Part shown: one piece after another, positions 8,502-17,537 of the stretch
Layout: each line of letters begins with the position of its first letter
Numbering within the stretch: the stretch's first letter is position 1
Source: Psychroflexus torquis ATCC 700755
GTDB taxonomy: Bacteria > Bacteroidota > Bacteroidia > Flavobacteriales > Flavobacteriaceae
Direction: 5' to 3'
NCBI RefSeq assembly: GCF_000153485.2
Contig: NC_018721.1
Coordinates: 2,356,001-2,420,000 of the forward strand
Length of the DNA stretch: 64,000 bases
Notes under the pieces: model-generated
Seen by the model: only the letters and a program-made list of their open reading frames with translations
Told to the model about the DNA's origin: nothing
Database searches by the model: none
Made by a program: the position numbers and the translations under genes

Positions 8502-8525
8502 ATTAAATAATAAAAGCACTATAAA

Positions 8526-8978
8526 ATGACACTTAAACAAGTAAAAAAACATTTGGCTAAAGTCGAGGTTTTAAAGTTTCAATTACCAGACGGAAGTATA
8601 GTTCCAGCTCATTTTCATGTTACAGAAGTTGGACAAGTTACCAAAGACTTTATGGACTGTGGAGGAACATTACGACATGAAAAAGTGGTTAATTTTCAGC
8701 TGTGGAATGCAGATGACATTGACCACAGATTACAACCAAAAAAGCTGAAAAACATTATTCAGCTTTCAGAAACCAAACTTTTTATAGACGATAGATTGGA
8801 AGTTGAAGTGGAGTACCAAGGCGATACCATAGGAAAATACTATTTAGGTTTTAATGATGGAAAATTTCAATTGGTGAACACGCTTACAGATTGCCTAGCT
8901 AAGGATAAATGTGGAATTCCGGAACCTGAGTCCGCAGAGCAAAATTCAGTTTGTTCTCCAGAATCTGGGTGTTGCTGA
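8526..8978 (+). CDS. DUF6428 family protein of the arsenic cluster
   Basis: A 150-residue soluble protein. The N-terminal half has LPDGSIVPAHFHVTEVG, typical of DUF6428, followed by DFMDCGGT. The C-terminus is cysteine-rich (DCLAKDKC, then CSPESGCC), which suggests binding of a thiophilic metal or metalloid. DUF6428 genes are found in Bacteroidota arsenic clusters between arsR and acr3, as here. Its exact role is unknown; arsenite handling is an inference from context and the cysteines. Confidence 0.82.
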   Translation: MTLKQVKKHLAKVEVLKFQLPDGSIVPAHFHVTEVGQVTKDFMDCGGTLRHEKVVNFQLWNADDIDHRLQPKKLKNIIQLSETKLFIDDRLEVEVEYQGDTIGKYYLGFNDGKFQLVNTLTDCLAKDKCGIPEPESAEQNSVCSPESGCC

Positions 8979-9012
8979 TGAATTATTTAGATAAACCACT
9001 GATTCTAATTTG

Positions 9013-10023
9013 ATGGGAAAGTTTGAAAAATACTTAAGCCTATGGGTAGCTTTAGCTATAATCCTAGGTATTTTTGTAGGTCGTTTTTTTGGAGATTCCA
9101 TAGAGTTTCTTAGTGAACTTGAAATAGCAAAAGTCAATATTCCTGTAGCTATTTTGGTCTGGATGATGATTTACCCTATTATGGTTCAAATTGACTTTTC
9201 ATCTTTAAAAAACGTTACCAAAAACAGTAAAGGGATTGGATTAACTTTGGTCATTAACTGGTTGGTGAAACCCTTTACAATGGCCTTTTTTGCTTGGTTA
9301 TTCCTCGATCAGATTTTTCAGGCCTATTTATCTCCAGAAGACGCACAGCAATATATCGCTGGAGCGATTATCCTTGGGGCTGCCCCATGTACAGCTATGG
9401 TATTTGTCTGGTCTTATTTAACCAAGGGAGATGCTAATTATACACTGGTGCAAGTTTCACTCAATGACATAATATTGCTTATCCTTTTTATACCTATCGT
9501 AAAGCTTCTCTTAGGAGTGACCAATATTGAAATCCCTTACGATACCTTGATTTATTCAGTACTTATTTTTGTTGTGATTCCTCTTACTGCGGGCTATCTA
9601 TCCAATAGATACTTGATAAAGAAAAAGGGTTTGGAGTGGTTTAATTCGGTTTTTTTAGCAAAGCTGAAGCCAGTCTCTATGATTGCACTCATAACTACTT
9701 TAGTCCTTTTATTCGCCTTTCAAGGGGATAAAATTGTCAATAATCCTTTTGATATTTTGTTGATTGCAGTCCCTCTTACCATTCAGACTTATTTCATTTT
9801 TTTTATAACATGGTTCTTAGGGAAATATTTAAAATTGAAGCATAATGTGTGTGCACCATCGGCAATGATAGGCGCTAGTAATTTCTTTGAACTTGCTGTC
9901 GCTGTTGCCATTTCACTATTTGGCCTTAATTCTGGGGCTTCACTAGCTACGGTTGTAGGTGTACTTATAGAAGTGCCAATTATGCTGTCTTTAGTCGCTT
10001 TAGCTAATAAGTGGAAGTATTAA
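9013..10023 (+). CDS. acr3: Acr3-type arsenite efflux permease
   Basis: 336 residues and ten predicted helices, with ATG at 9013 chosen over the TTG one codon earlier. The conserved helix-4 segment [19 protein letters not shown] contains the essential cysteine of Acr3, and [18 protein letters not shown] matches the conserved helix-9 region. It pumps arsenite out of the cell through the inner membrane using the proton motive force. It lies between DUF6428 and the arsenate reductase, giving a complete reduce-and-export cassette. Confidence 0.95.
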   Translation: MGKFEKYLSLWVALAIILGIFVGRFFGDSIEFLSELEIAKVNIPVAILVWMMIYPIMVQIDFSSLKNVTKNSKGIGLTLVINWLVKPFTMAFFAWLFLDQIFQAYLSPEDAQQYIAGAIILGAAPCTAMVFVWSYLTKGDANYTLVQVSLNDIILLILFIPIVKLLLGVTNIEIPYDTLIYSVLIFVVIPLTAGYLSNRYLIKKKGLEWFNSVFLAKLKPVSMIALITTLVLLFAFQGDKIVNNPFDILLIAVPLTIQTYFIFFITWFLGKYLKLKHNVCAPSAMIGASNFFELAVAVAISLFGLNSGASLATVVGVLIEVPIMLSLVALANKWKY

Positions 10024-10058
10024 ACTCTAGATATATCCTTAACTAAATACCATTTCTG

Positions 10059-10691
10059 ATGTTTCCAAAAATTGAAAGCTTGTGTCGAAAACTTGAAAGT
10101 GAACGTGATTCAATTTCAGAAGAAAGAAAATTAATACTCAAAAGTATCGCAAAAGCTTTGGATATTGAACTTAAAAATAAAGGAAAAGCGGACCTCATTT
10201 ATATCTGTACTCACAACTCAAGGAGAAGCCATTTTGGTCAAATTTGGGCAAGTGTTACATCAGAATTTTACGGAGTCTCGTCATGCATAAATGCCTTTTC
10301 TGGCGGAAGCGAAGTCACTGCCCTTCATCCCCATTCTATTAAAGCTGTGGAAAGCTTAGGGTTTGAAGTTTTTTCCAAGTCAAAAGGTGAAAATCTTCAC
10401 TATGAAGTAAAATTCAGCGATGAATCATCAACTTTTTGCTATTCTAAACTTTACGATGATAAAAGAAATCCTCAAAAAAACTTTATAGCTATAATGACCT
10501 GCTCTCAAGCCGACGAGAATTGTCCCTTTATTCCTGGTGCTGCTTTTAGAACGTCAACTCCATATGGAGATCCAAAGATTTATGATAACACCAAACTTGA
10601 AAAAGAAAAATATCTCGAACGTGCTTTGGAAATTGGTAGAGAAGTATGTTTTATGATGTTTTGGTTAGCATCAAAAAAAGACAATGCTTAA
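10059..10691 (+). CDS. LMW-phosphatase-type arsenate reductase
   Basis: 210 residues of the low-molecular-weight tyrosine phosphatase fold. The P-loop CTHNSRRS (CX5R, near residue 50) holds the catalytic cysteine and arginine. FSGGSEVTALHPHSIKAVESLG is the adjacent conserved segment, and CSQADENCPFIPGA near residue 150 supplies further cysteines. It probably reduces arsenate to arsenite for export by the Acr3 encoded 35 bp upstream. Bacteroidota versions are longer than the roughly 140-residue classical ArsC, as here. Its 3' end overlaps the convergent DUF3667 gene by 21 bp. Confidence 0.85.
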   Translation: MFPKIESLCRKLESERDSISEERKLILKSIAKALDIELKNKGKADLIYICTHNSRRSHFGQIWASVTSEFYGVSSCINAFSGGSEVTALHPHSIKAVESLGFEVFSKSKGENLHYEVKFSDESSTFCYSKLYDDKRNPQKNFIAIMTCSQADENCPFIPGAAFRTSTPYGDPKIYDNTKLEKEKYLERALEIGREVCFMMFWLASKKDNA

Positions 10692-11624
10692 AATGGATAA
10701 ACTACTTAGCACAAAAAGAGCACTTATCCAGTAGAAGTTGATTATAATAAATTGTTTGGACATTGTCTTAATTCTACTCTGATTGTAGAATTTTCGCATA
10801 GACTTATACAGGTAGAATACATACAGAAGCAGAAACCATAGACTTGCAAAGCTGAGTATGATGGCCAAAAAAAGCAAAATCAGGAAAACAGTTTGTTGAT
10901 TGTAATTGAATATGAGGTGGTGCGTGTAGGGGATTTTCCTCCGTATATAAAACAATGAGCTAAAAATAGTAAAAATAGGGACAAAGAAAAACAGAAAAAA
11001 GGGCAGCTTTGGAAGTAGAAAATTCAAGAAGCCTATTGGGTTTTCTTTCAGCCTAGTATAACCAAATAAAAAATTGAATTTTAATTGGTTCATAATAGTT
11101 TCTTCTATTCCTAAAGAGTCAATCGCTTCAGTATAGTTAGTTCTAGGATTAGCCCTAATAAAATCGGCAATTTTAAAAGCAGTTGAGTTTTTCTCAAAGT
11201 CAAATTCATAATTGAAGTTTTCATTATTTTCAATTCGTTCATCTTCTAAAGTGCTCTTTAATTCTTTTAAGTCATCTCTGTTGATCCAGCTTATGGCTAA
11301 AAAGAAAATAATAGCAGTGCTTATAAAAAATCTAAATGGATTGACATACTTTATTCGTTTTCCTTGAATATATTCTTTACTGAGTTTTCCAGGACGGAAC
11401 ACTAAAGCACTTATAGTTTTTCTAAAACGGGAGTCATAAGAAATTAAACCAGAGAAAAACTCCACTAAGAGCTCTTTTAAATTTAAAGGTTTTGATGAAT
11501 TTTTTTGACCACAATACGAGCAGAACCCGTCGGATATATCCAGATGGTGTTCGCAGTTTAAACAAGATTCTGTCCTGTGTAAAAACCGCCTAGGTCTAGA
11601 TTTAAATTTTATTCTGAGTTTCAT
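10671..11624 (-). CDS. DUF3667 membrane protein with zinc ribbon
   Basis: 317 residues. The N-terminus is a CxxC...CxxC zinc ribbon (CLNCEHHLDISDGFCSYCGQ, about residues 21-40). The conserved DUF3667 region follows (FRKTISALVFRPGKLSKEYI and GKRIKYVNPFRFF), and the C-terminal half holds four or five hydrophobic helices. The function is unknown. The family is frequent in Flavobacteriia. Its 3' end overlaps the arsenate reductase gene on the other strand. Confidence 0.87.
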   Translation of the reverse strand: MKLRIKFKSRPRRFLHRTESCLNCEHHLDISDGFCSYCGQKNSSKPLNLKELLVEFFSGLISYDSRFRKTISALVFRPGKLSKEYIQGKRIKYVNPFRFFISTAIIFFLAISWINRDDLKELKSTLEDERIENNENFNYEFDFEKNSTAFKIADFIRANPRTNYTEAIDSLGIEETIMNQLKFNFLFGYTRLKENPIGFLNFLLPKLPFFLFFFVPIFTIFSSLFYIRRKIPYTHHLIFNYNQQTVFLILLFLAIILSFASLWFLLLYVFYLYKSMRKFYNQSRIKTMSKQFIIINFYWISALFVLSSLSILSIVFF

Positions 11625-11776
11625 TTATAAGTAAAAACTACCGCAAATTACATTATTTATTCTTTCGCTGTTTACAGAGGCCTAATTTTATTTAACATTT
11701 CGTTAGTATCAAAAATTCAATTCCTATGACCATGTTGATAGTTTTACTATTAGATTTGCGATCTGAATTAATAGTT

Positions 11777-12451
11777 ATGCATAAATTACTATCCAACTTA
11801 AAAATTGACATTAACTCTAGTCTTTATTTAAAAGACCCAGAAAGTTCTCCTTTAGGTAGAAATATTGTTAAGAAAAGTATAGATTTAATTGATATTCATG
11901 GAATTGAGGAGTTTAATTTTAAAAAATTGGCTCTTGAAATTGACTCTACAGAAAGTTCAATCTATAGATATTTTGAAAATAAACACAAGCTTTTGCTTTA
12001 TTTGTCGACGTTGTACTGGGGAATTTTAGAAATTGAGTTTGTATTGCAAACCACGAATATGAAACCTGGAATAGATAAACTAATGAAAGCTGTAGACGTT
12101 TTGTTTAGCATTCCAGAATCTCAACACAGCTCTTACAAGCTAGATGGAAAAAAGTTGAGGCATATTTTAAATTCAGAATTTGTAAAAGTCTATCATAATA
12201 AACAAGTCGACGAGCAGAATAAAGCGGGGTATTTCAGTATTTATGAGCGCTTAGCCTCTAGGATTTCAGCTATTATTTTAGAAGTAAACCCAGATTATCT
12301 TTATCGGAATAGTTTATCTTCTCTAGTGATGGAGGGGTCATTAAATCATTATTTTTTGTCTGAGCATTTTGAAAATTTAACCGATTGTCATTCTAAGGCA
12401 AATTTGTATTTATTCTATAAGGATTTATTGACAAATACCCTAAAAGGCTAA
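11777..12451 (+). CDS. TetR-family regulator of the adjacent export locus
   Basis: About 224 residues if begun at the ATG at 11777, which avoids an odd hydrophobic leader; an in-frame ATG at 11726 would add 17 residues. Residues about 25-75 form a TetR-type helix-turn-helix (LALEIDSTESSIYRYFENKHKLLLYL). The C-terminal ligand domain is not recognisable. It lies 4 bp before the ABC gene in the same direction and probably controls, or is co-transcribed with, the three export genes. Confidence 0.85.
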   Translation: MHKLLSNLKIDINSSLYLKDPESSPLGRNIVKKSIDLIDIHGIEEFNFKKLALEIDSTESSIYRYFENKHKLLLYLSTLYWGILEIEFVLQTTNMKPGIDKLMKAVDVLFSIPESQHSSYKLDGKKLRHILNSEFVKVYHNKQVDEQNKAGYFSIYERLASRISAIILEVNPDYLYRNSLSSLVMEGSLNHYFLSEHFENLTDCHSKANLYLFYKDLLTNTLKG

Positions 12452-12455
12452 ACCT

Positions 12456-14117
12456 ATGACAGAAGAAACTAAATTACCTTGGATAAGGCTTTTGCGTTTA
12501 TTAAAACTGGAACGCAGTCCTGTGTTAAAAATATTTTTCTACGCCATTTTTGCTGGACTTGTAGAGTTAGGACTTCCTCTAGGAATACAGGCAATCGTTA
12601 ATATTATTATAGGTGGTGAATTTAATGCCTCCGTTATAGTCCTTACACTTGTAGTTTTGTTTACCGTTGCTTTTGCAGGAGTGTTGAGGTATATGCAGCT
12701 AAGGATCGGTGAAGATTTACAGCAGCGTATATTTGCACGCTCTTCTTTTGAGCTTATTTATCGTTTTCCGAAAATGAAATATTCAGAATTACAAAACCAA
12801 TATCCCCCAGAACTTGCCAATCGCTTTTTTGATGTGATGAACATCCAAAAGGCTTTACCAAAGCTAGTTATCGATTTCTCTGGAGGAATAATACAGATTT
12901 TATTTGGTTTGATTCTGCTCTCCTTTTATCATCCATTTTTTATTCTTTTTGGTTTTTTGATTTTACTTCTCTTTTATATTGTTTTTAAACTGTCTTTAAA
13001 TGAAGGTGTAAAAGAAGCCCTTATAGAATCCAAATACAAGTATCAGGTTGCTCATTGGATTCAAGAAGTTTCAAGAAGTTTGGAGGGCTTTAAAGTGTCG
13101 GAGAGTTTTTCTTACTCTTCTTCGCGAAATGATGAAACCAGTTATAAGTATCTTCAAGCTAGAGAGCGTCATTTTAGAGTACTCAGATTCCAGTTCTTCA
13201 AAATGATTGTGTTTAAAATTATTGTAGCAGCAGCGCTTTTAATTGTTGGAGGTTTACTTGTTATAAACCAACAGATGAATATTGGTCAATTTGTTGCTGC
13301 GGAGATTATTATTCTCTTGATGATTAATTCTGTAGAAAAGCTTATTCTTGGATTAGAAAGTGTTTACGATTTATTGGCTGGATTAGAGAAATTTGGTAGA
13401 ATAACAGATATACCTTTAGAAAGGCAGGACGGTGAAAAACCACTTAGGAAAGATCAAGATATGATTTTCGAATATAAAGACGTTAACCTTTATTTACTAG
13501 GGAAGCATATCCTTAAGGATATAAATGTGGAAATACGACCAAAGGACCTTATCTTGGTTCAAGGAACGCCTGGCTCTGGTAAGACAACCCTTCTTAGAAC
13601 TTTAGTAGGACTAATTGAAGAAATAGAGGGAAGTGTTTTTGTGAATGACATCAATTTAAAGAACATAGAAATAACACATTTCAGAGATTTCGCTGGGCAC
13701 TTTTTCCCAAACAATAGAACATTTCAGGGTACAATTCTTGAAAACATAACCCTTAATAATCCAGAGATTTCTATGGAATTTGTCAACCTTTTAATAGAAA
13801 GACTTCAGCTTAAAGATTTTGTAAAAGCACAAGACAAAGGACTGCAAACGGTCATATATTCTGAGGGAAGACAATTGCCATACACTGTTAGTAAAAAGAT
13901 TATGATAGCTAGGGCTTTGGCCTCTAAACCAAAATTATTAGTGCTAAAGGATCCAACTGAAGATTTTCTGGATGAAGAAGAAAGTAAAGTCATAGATTTT
14001 ATTACAGACCCCAACATGCCATGGGCTGTAGTTATAGTGAGTCGAAGTGACAAATGGAAGAGCAAATGCAATCGCTTCTTCTTTATGGATAATGGCGTAA
14101 TGTCTATAAAAGAATAG
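12456..14117 (+). CDS. ABC exporter subunit with degenerate ATPase motifs
   Basis: 553 residues: a type-1 exporter membrane domain (about 20-310, five or six helices) fused to a nucleotide-binding domain (about 330-553). Walker A is intact (GTPGSGKTT, near 370). The other catalytic motifs are altered: the Q-loop glutamine appears to be Pro (FFPNNRTFQGTI), the LSGGQ signature reads LPYTV, Walker B reads LLVLKDP in place of LLLLDEP, and the switch histidine reads VIVSRS. ATP may bind but normal hydrolysis looks impaired. HlyD and TolC partners follow at 2 bp and with overlap, so a tripartite export or envelope-tethering role is likely. Confidence 0.88.
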   Translation: MTEETKLPWIRLLRLLKLERSPVLKIFFYAIFAGLVELGLPLGIQAIVNIIIGGEFNASVIVLTLVVLFTVAFAGVLRYMQLRIGEDLQQRIFARSSFELIYRFPKMKYSELQNQYPPELANRFFDVMNIQKALPKLVIDFSGGIIQILFGLILLSFYHPFFILFGFLILLLFYIVFKLSLNEGVKEALIESKYKYQVAHWIQEVSRSLEGFKVSESFSYSSSRNDETSYKYLQARERHFRVLRFQFFKMIVFKIIVAAALLIVGGLLVINQQMNIGQFVAAEIIILLMINSVEKLILGLESVYDLLAGLEKFGRITDIPLERQDGEKPLRKDQDMIFEYKDVNLYLLGKHILKDINVEIRPKDLILVQGTPGSGKTTLLRTLVGLIEEIEGSVFVNDINLKNIEITHFRDFAGHFFPNNRTFQGTILENITLNNPEISMEFVNLLIERLQLKDFVKAQDKGLQTVIYSEGRQLPYTVSKKIMIARALASKPKLLVLKDPTEDFLDEEESKVIDFITDPNMPWAVVIVSRSDKWKSKCNRFFFMDNGVMSIKE

Positions 14118-14119
14118 TT

Positions 14120-15487
14120 ATGCTAGATGTATCAAAAGAAAAACTGAATGAAAAAGTAGATTTATCTCACTATAAATCTATGCTTTTCACATTCAATAAA
14201 GATAGGTTTCTAACCTTCAACAAGATTATGTCTATTTTTGGAATCGTATTTCTAGTTGTTTTGTTTTTGCCTTGGACACAAAACGTACAGGGTAATGGGT
14301 TTGTAACCACGTTAGAGCCCAATCAAAGACCACAATCTATAGAGTCTGCTATATCTGGTAGAGTTGAAGAGTGGTATGTGAGCGAGGGTCAAATTGTTAA
14401 TAAGGGCGATACAATTTTGCATATTTCTGAAGTCACTGATAAGTTTTTTGACCCTAACTTATTGATGAGAACAGAGTCACAAATAACGGCAAAGAACTTT
14501 TCTTTGGAGTCCTATACTAGTAAAGTGAACGCTTTAAATTTCCAAATTGAAGCGCTTAAAGAAGAACGAAAGCTTAAGTTAGAACAATCTTTAAATACCC
14601 TCGAGCAAGCTCGGCTTCAAGTCCAAACTGATAGTATAGACTTGGAAGCTGTAAAAATACAGCTCAGCATTGCAGGACGTCAATTTGAACGTACTGAAAC
14701 GCTTGAGAATGAAGGCTTAAAAGCTATTACCGATGTTGAATCCAAGAAACTTCAGCTCCAAAATAGCCAAGCCAAAGTCATTTCACAAAAGAATAAATTG
14801 CTTTCCAGTAAAAACCAAGAGATAAATTCTAAAATAGAAATATCTAGTATTAAGGCCAATTATCAAGAGAAAATCTCTAAGGCTGAAAGTGATAAATTTA
14901 CAGCTTTGTCTGGTCAATATGATACAGAAGCACAAATGACTAAGTTGAAAAATGAATTCACTAACTATAAAGTCCGCTCTGGTATGCTTTTTATCACCGC
15001 TCCTCAAGATGGGTTTATCAATAGGGCTATACAGAAGGGAATTGGAGAAACCTTTAGTGCAGGAACGAAAATTATAAGTATCATGCCCATCAATATTGAA
15101 ATGGCTGTCGAGACCTTCGTTAGACCTATAGACTTACCTTTATTGCATCCTGGTGAGAATGTGAGAATCATTTTTGATGGGTGGCCTGCTATTTTCTTTT
15201 CAGGTTGGCCCAATCTTTCTTACGGAACTTATGGAGGGGAGGTTGTAGCTGTAGAACGAACCATCAGCGACAATGGTAAATTTCGAGTGCTCATAAAACC
15301 AAACCCAGATGAACAGGAATGGCCGGAGGTTATAAGAGCAGGTTCTGGAGCAAGAACCATTGCCCTTCTCAACAACGTCTCTATTTGGTATGAAATGTGG
15401 AGACAAATAAATGGATTCCCACCAGATTACTATCAACCTCAAGAGTCTAATAAAAATAGCAACAAGAATCAAAATGCCGGAAAATGA
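14120..15487 (+). CDS. HlyD-family periplasmic adaptor
   Basis: 455 residues. One membrane anchor (about 36-54) is followed by a biotinyl-lipoyl-like half-motif (SGRVEEWYVSEGQIVNKGD), a long coiled coil (about 130-285, rich in Glu, Lys and Gln) and the second half of the lipoyl domain (ITAPQDGFINRAIQKGIGE), then a beta-barrel domain. It would bridge the inner-membrane ABC protein and the TolC channel. It starts 2 bp after the ABC stop, and its stop overlaps the TolC start, so the three are coupled. Confidence 0.93.
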   Translation: MLDVSKEKLNEKVDLSHYKSMLFTFNKDRFLTFNKIMSIFGIVFLVVLFLPWTQNVQGNGFVTTLEPNQRPQSIESAISGRVEEWYVSEGQIVNKGDTILHISEVTDKFFDPNLLMRTESQITAKNFSLESYTSKVNALNFQIEALKEERKLKLEQSLNTLEQARLQVQTDSIDLEAVKIQLSIAGRQFERTETLENEGLKAITDVESKKLQLQNSQAKVISQKNKLLSSKNQEINSKIEISSIKANYQEKISKAESDKFTALSGQYDTEAQMTKLKNEFTNYKVRSGMLFITAPQDGFINRAIQKGIGETFSAGTKIISIMPINIEMAVETFVRPIDLPLLHPGENVRIIFDGWPAIFFSGWPNLSYGTYGGEVVAVERTISDNGKFRVLIKPNPDEQEWPEVIRAGSGARTIALLNNVSIWYEMWRQINGFPPDYYQPQESNKNSNKNQNAGK

Positions 15488-16896
15488 TGCGCTTTTATTC
15501 TATCTTATTCTTGTTTTTATTCCATAATGTTTTTGCTCAAGAAGAAAACCTAACCAACACGTTGAGCCTTAATGAATTTTTGGCCTACGTAAAAGAGTAC
15601 CACCCCCTCTCCAAGCTCGCTAATTTTGAAATTTCAGCGGCACAAGCTGAGTTGCTTAAATCTCGAGGTGCTTTCGATCCTAAGGTTGAGATCGACTGGC
15701 AGAATAAAGAATTTAAAGGGAGTGAATATTATGACATTCTAAACTCAACCTTCAAGATTCCAACTTGGTATGGAGTAGAACTAAAGGCTGGTTTTGAACA
15801 AAATGAAGGACAATTTCTCAATCCTCAAAACAATGTACCACAAGACGGTCTTTACAGTGCAGGTGTTTCAGTACCCTTAGGTCAAGGCTTATTTATCAAC
15901 CAGCGGATGGCAGATCTAAGACAGTCTAAAATTTTGCAGGATTTGAGTCAAGCTCAACGGGATATACTTCTCAACAGGTTGCTTTATGATGCTGTATTAT
16001 CTTATTTAGACTGGTATTTAGCGAATAGAGAAGTTCGCCTTTTTATTGATTTTGTTGAACGTGCTGAGGTGAGGTTTGAAGGTATTAAGCAAAGTGCATT
16101 AGAGGGTGACATTCCAACAATAGATACTCTGGAAGCTGGAATTATTGTTCAAAATAGAAAGTTGAGCTTGGAACAAGCTAATCTAAAATTGATCAAGAGT
16201 CGATTGACGTTATCGAACTTTCTTTGGTTCGAAAACAATGTGCCTTTGGAACTTAATCCTCTTGTGGATTCAGAAGATTTGACTGCTGGAAGTATAGATC
16301 CTGTTTTAGGGACAAATTTGCTTCAGCTGGAAGATTTTGTGCTGGAAAATCACCCTAAAATAAGGGCATTGGATTTTAAAATTGATCAGCTTCGGGTGAA
16401 TCAAAACCTGAAAGCAGATATGCTAAAGCCACAATTGGACCTAGAGTATAATTTCATCAACGAACGAGTTAATCAAGTTGATAATCTAAATTTTAATGCT
16501 AGCGAATACAAGGCGGGGGTATATTTTAGATTGCCTTTGTTTTTGAGGAAAGAACGAGGAGATTTGAAACTTGCCAAAATTAAAGTCAATGAAGCGGAAT
16601 TAGATCTTGATTTTGAGACCTTGCAACTTCAAAACAAAATACAAGCTTCAAGGAATGAAATCCTTTCTTATATTAAACAGTTAACAATTTTCAAATCTAT
16701 TGTTCAAGACAATTCAGATTTATTAAGAGCGGAAGAAAGAAAGTTTTCGTTTGGCGAAAGCTCAGTTTTCCTTATCAATTCTAGAGAAGTAGGTCTCATC
16801 AATGCAAAAGTAAAGGAGATTAAAGCCTTTGAATTACTTCTTAAGTCAAAGGCCGACCTCTTCAATGTGCTAATCAATGATGCTAATCTCAACTAA
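15484..16896 (+). CDS. TolC-family outer-membrane channel
   Basis: 470 residues with a signal peptide (MMRFYSILFLFLFHNVFAQ) and the two OEP repeats typical of TolC proteins, mostly long amphipathic helices (about 165-250 and 370-465). GVSVPLGQGLFINQRMADLRQ is the conserved early segment. It forms the outer-membrane exit duct for the HlyD/ABC pair upstream. Either of two adjacent ATGs could be used. The 3' end overlaps the convergent ribE gene by 4 bp. Confidence 0.92.
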   Translation: MMRFYSILFLFLFHNVFAQEENLTNTLSLNEFLAYVKEYHPLSKLANFEISAAQAELLKSRGAFDPKVEIDWQNKEFKGSEYYDILNSTFKIPTWYGVELKAGFEQNEGQFLNPQNNVPQDGLYSAGVSVPLGQGLFINQRMADLRQSKILQDLSQAQRDILLNRLLYDAVLSYLDWYLANREVRLFIDFVERAEVRFEGIKQSALEGDIPTIDTLEAGIIVQNRKLSLEQANLKLIKSRLTLSNFLWFENNVPLELNPLVDSEDLTAGSIDPVLGTNLLQLEDFVLENHPKIRALDFKIDQLRVNQNLKADMLKPQLDLEYNFINERVNQVDNLNFNASEYKAGVYFRLPLFLRKERGDLKLAKIKVNEAELDLDFETLQLQNKIQASRNEILSYIKQLTIFKSIVQDNSDLLRAEERKFSFGESSVFLINSREVGLINAKVKEIKAFELLLKSKADLFNVLINDANLN

Positions 16897-17486
16897 TTGT
16901 TTTGAAGTTCTAGCAAGCGTTTTACATATTTTCCTATCACATCAAATTCTAAGTTAACGACATCGCCTTCGGTTAAATTTTTGAAATTGGTGTGCTCATA
17001 AGTGAAGGGGATAATAGCCACACTGAATTCGTTTAATTTTGAATTGACGACAGTCAAACTCACTCCATTAATAGTAATAGACCCTTTTTCAATGGTTACG
17101 TTCATCAATTTTGGATCGTAGGAAAACGTATATTCCCAACTTCCATTTTTAGTTTCAGCACGTTGGCAAACGGCTGTTTGGTCCACATGGCCCTGAACAA
17201 TATGCCCGTCTAGATGAGCATTCATTTTCATGCCTCTTTCTAGATTGATATAATGCCCAATTTCAAGATGGTTTAAGTTACTTTTATTGAGTGTCTCCTC
17301 TATAGCAGTGACTTTGTATTTGCCGTCTTCAATATCAACCACGGTAAGACATACGCCGTTATGCGCCACGCTTTGGTCAATTTTAAGCTCTTTGGCAAAG
17401 TTTGCTTGTATGGTATAATCTATATTCCCTTTAGAAACCTCTATTTTAGAGATTTTACCTACTTCCTCTATTATTCCTGTAAACAT
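16893..17486 (-). CDS. ribE: Riboflavin synthase, alpha chain
   Basis: 197 residues, the usual length, made of two lumazine-binding repeats. The start MFTGIIEEVGKI and the first-repeat SVAHNGVCLTVVDI are diagnostic, and the second repeat has GSITINGVSLTVV. The enzyme dismutates two 6,7-dimethyl-8-ribityllumazine molecules to riboflavin in the cytoplasm. It is transcribed divergently from pdxA across a 51-bp gap. No FMN riboswitch is visible upstream. Confidence 0.96.
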   Translation of the reverse strand: MFTGIIEEVGKISKIEVSKGNIDYTIQANFAKELKIDQSVAHNGVCLTVVDIEDGKYKVTAIEETLNKSNLNHLEIGHYINLERGMKMNAHLDGHIVQGHVDQTAVCQRAETKNGSWEYTFSYDPKLMNVTIEKGSITINGVSLTVVNSKLNEFSVAIIPFTYEHTNFKNLTEGDVVNLEFDVIGKYVKRLLELQNN

Positions 17487-17504
17487 TTTTGTAGATTATT
17501 TCGT

Positions 17505-17512
17505 TACCTTTG
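17505..17512 (+). promoter_or_regulatory. -7 promoter box for pdxA
   Basis: TACCTTTG matches the Bacteroidota TAnnTTTG box and lies 25 bp before the pdxA ATG in the ribE-pdxA gap. Confidence 0.45.
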
Positions 17513-17537
17513 TTGGGTACAAAAATAGTTGAATTTT

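Noticed and set aside
16893-17537. FMN riboswitch before ribE
   Set aside because: The gap to pdxA is only 51 bp, too short for the element.
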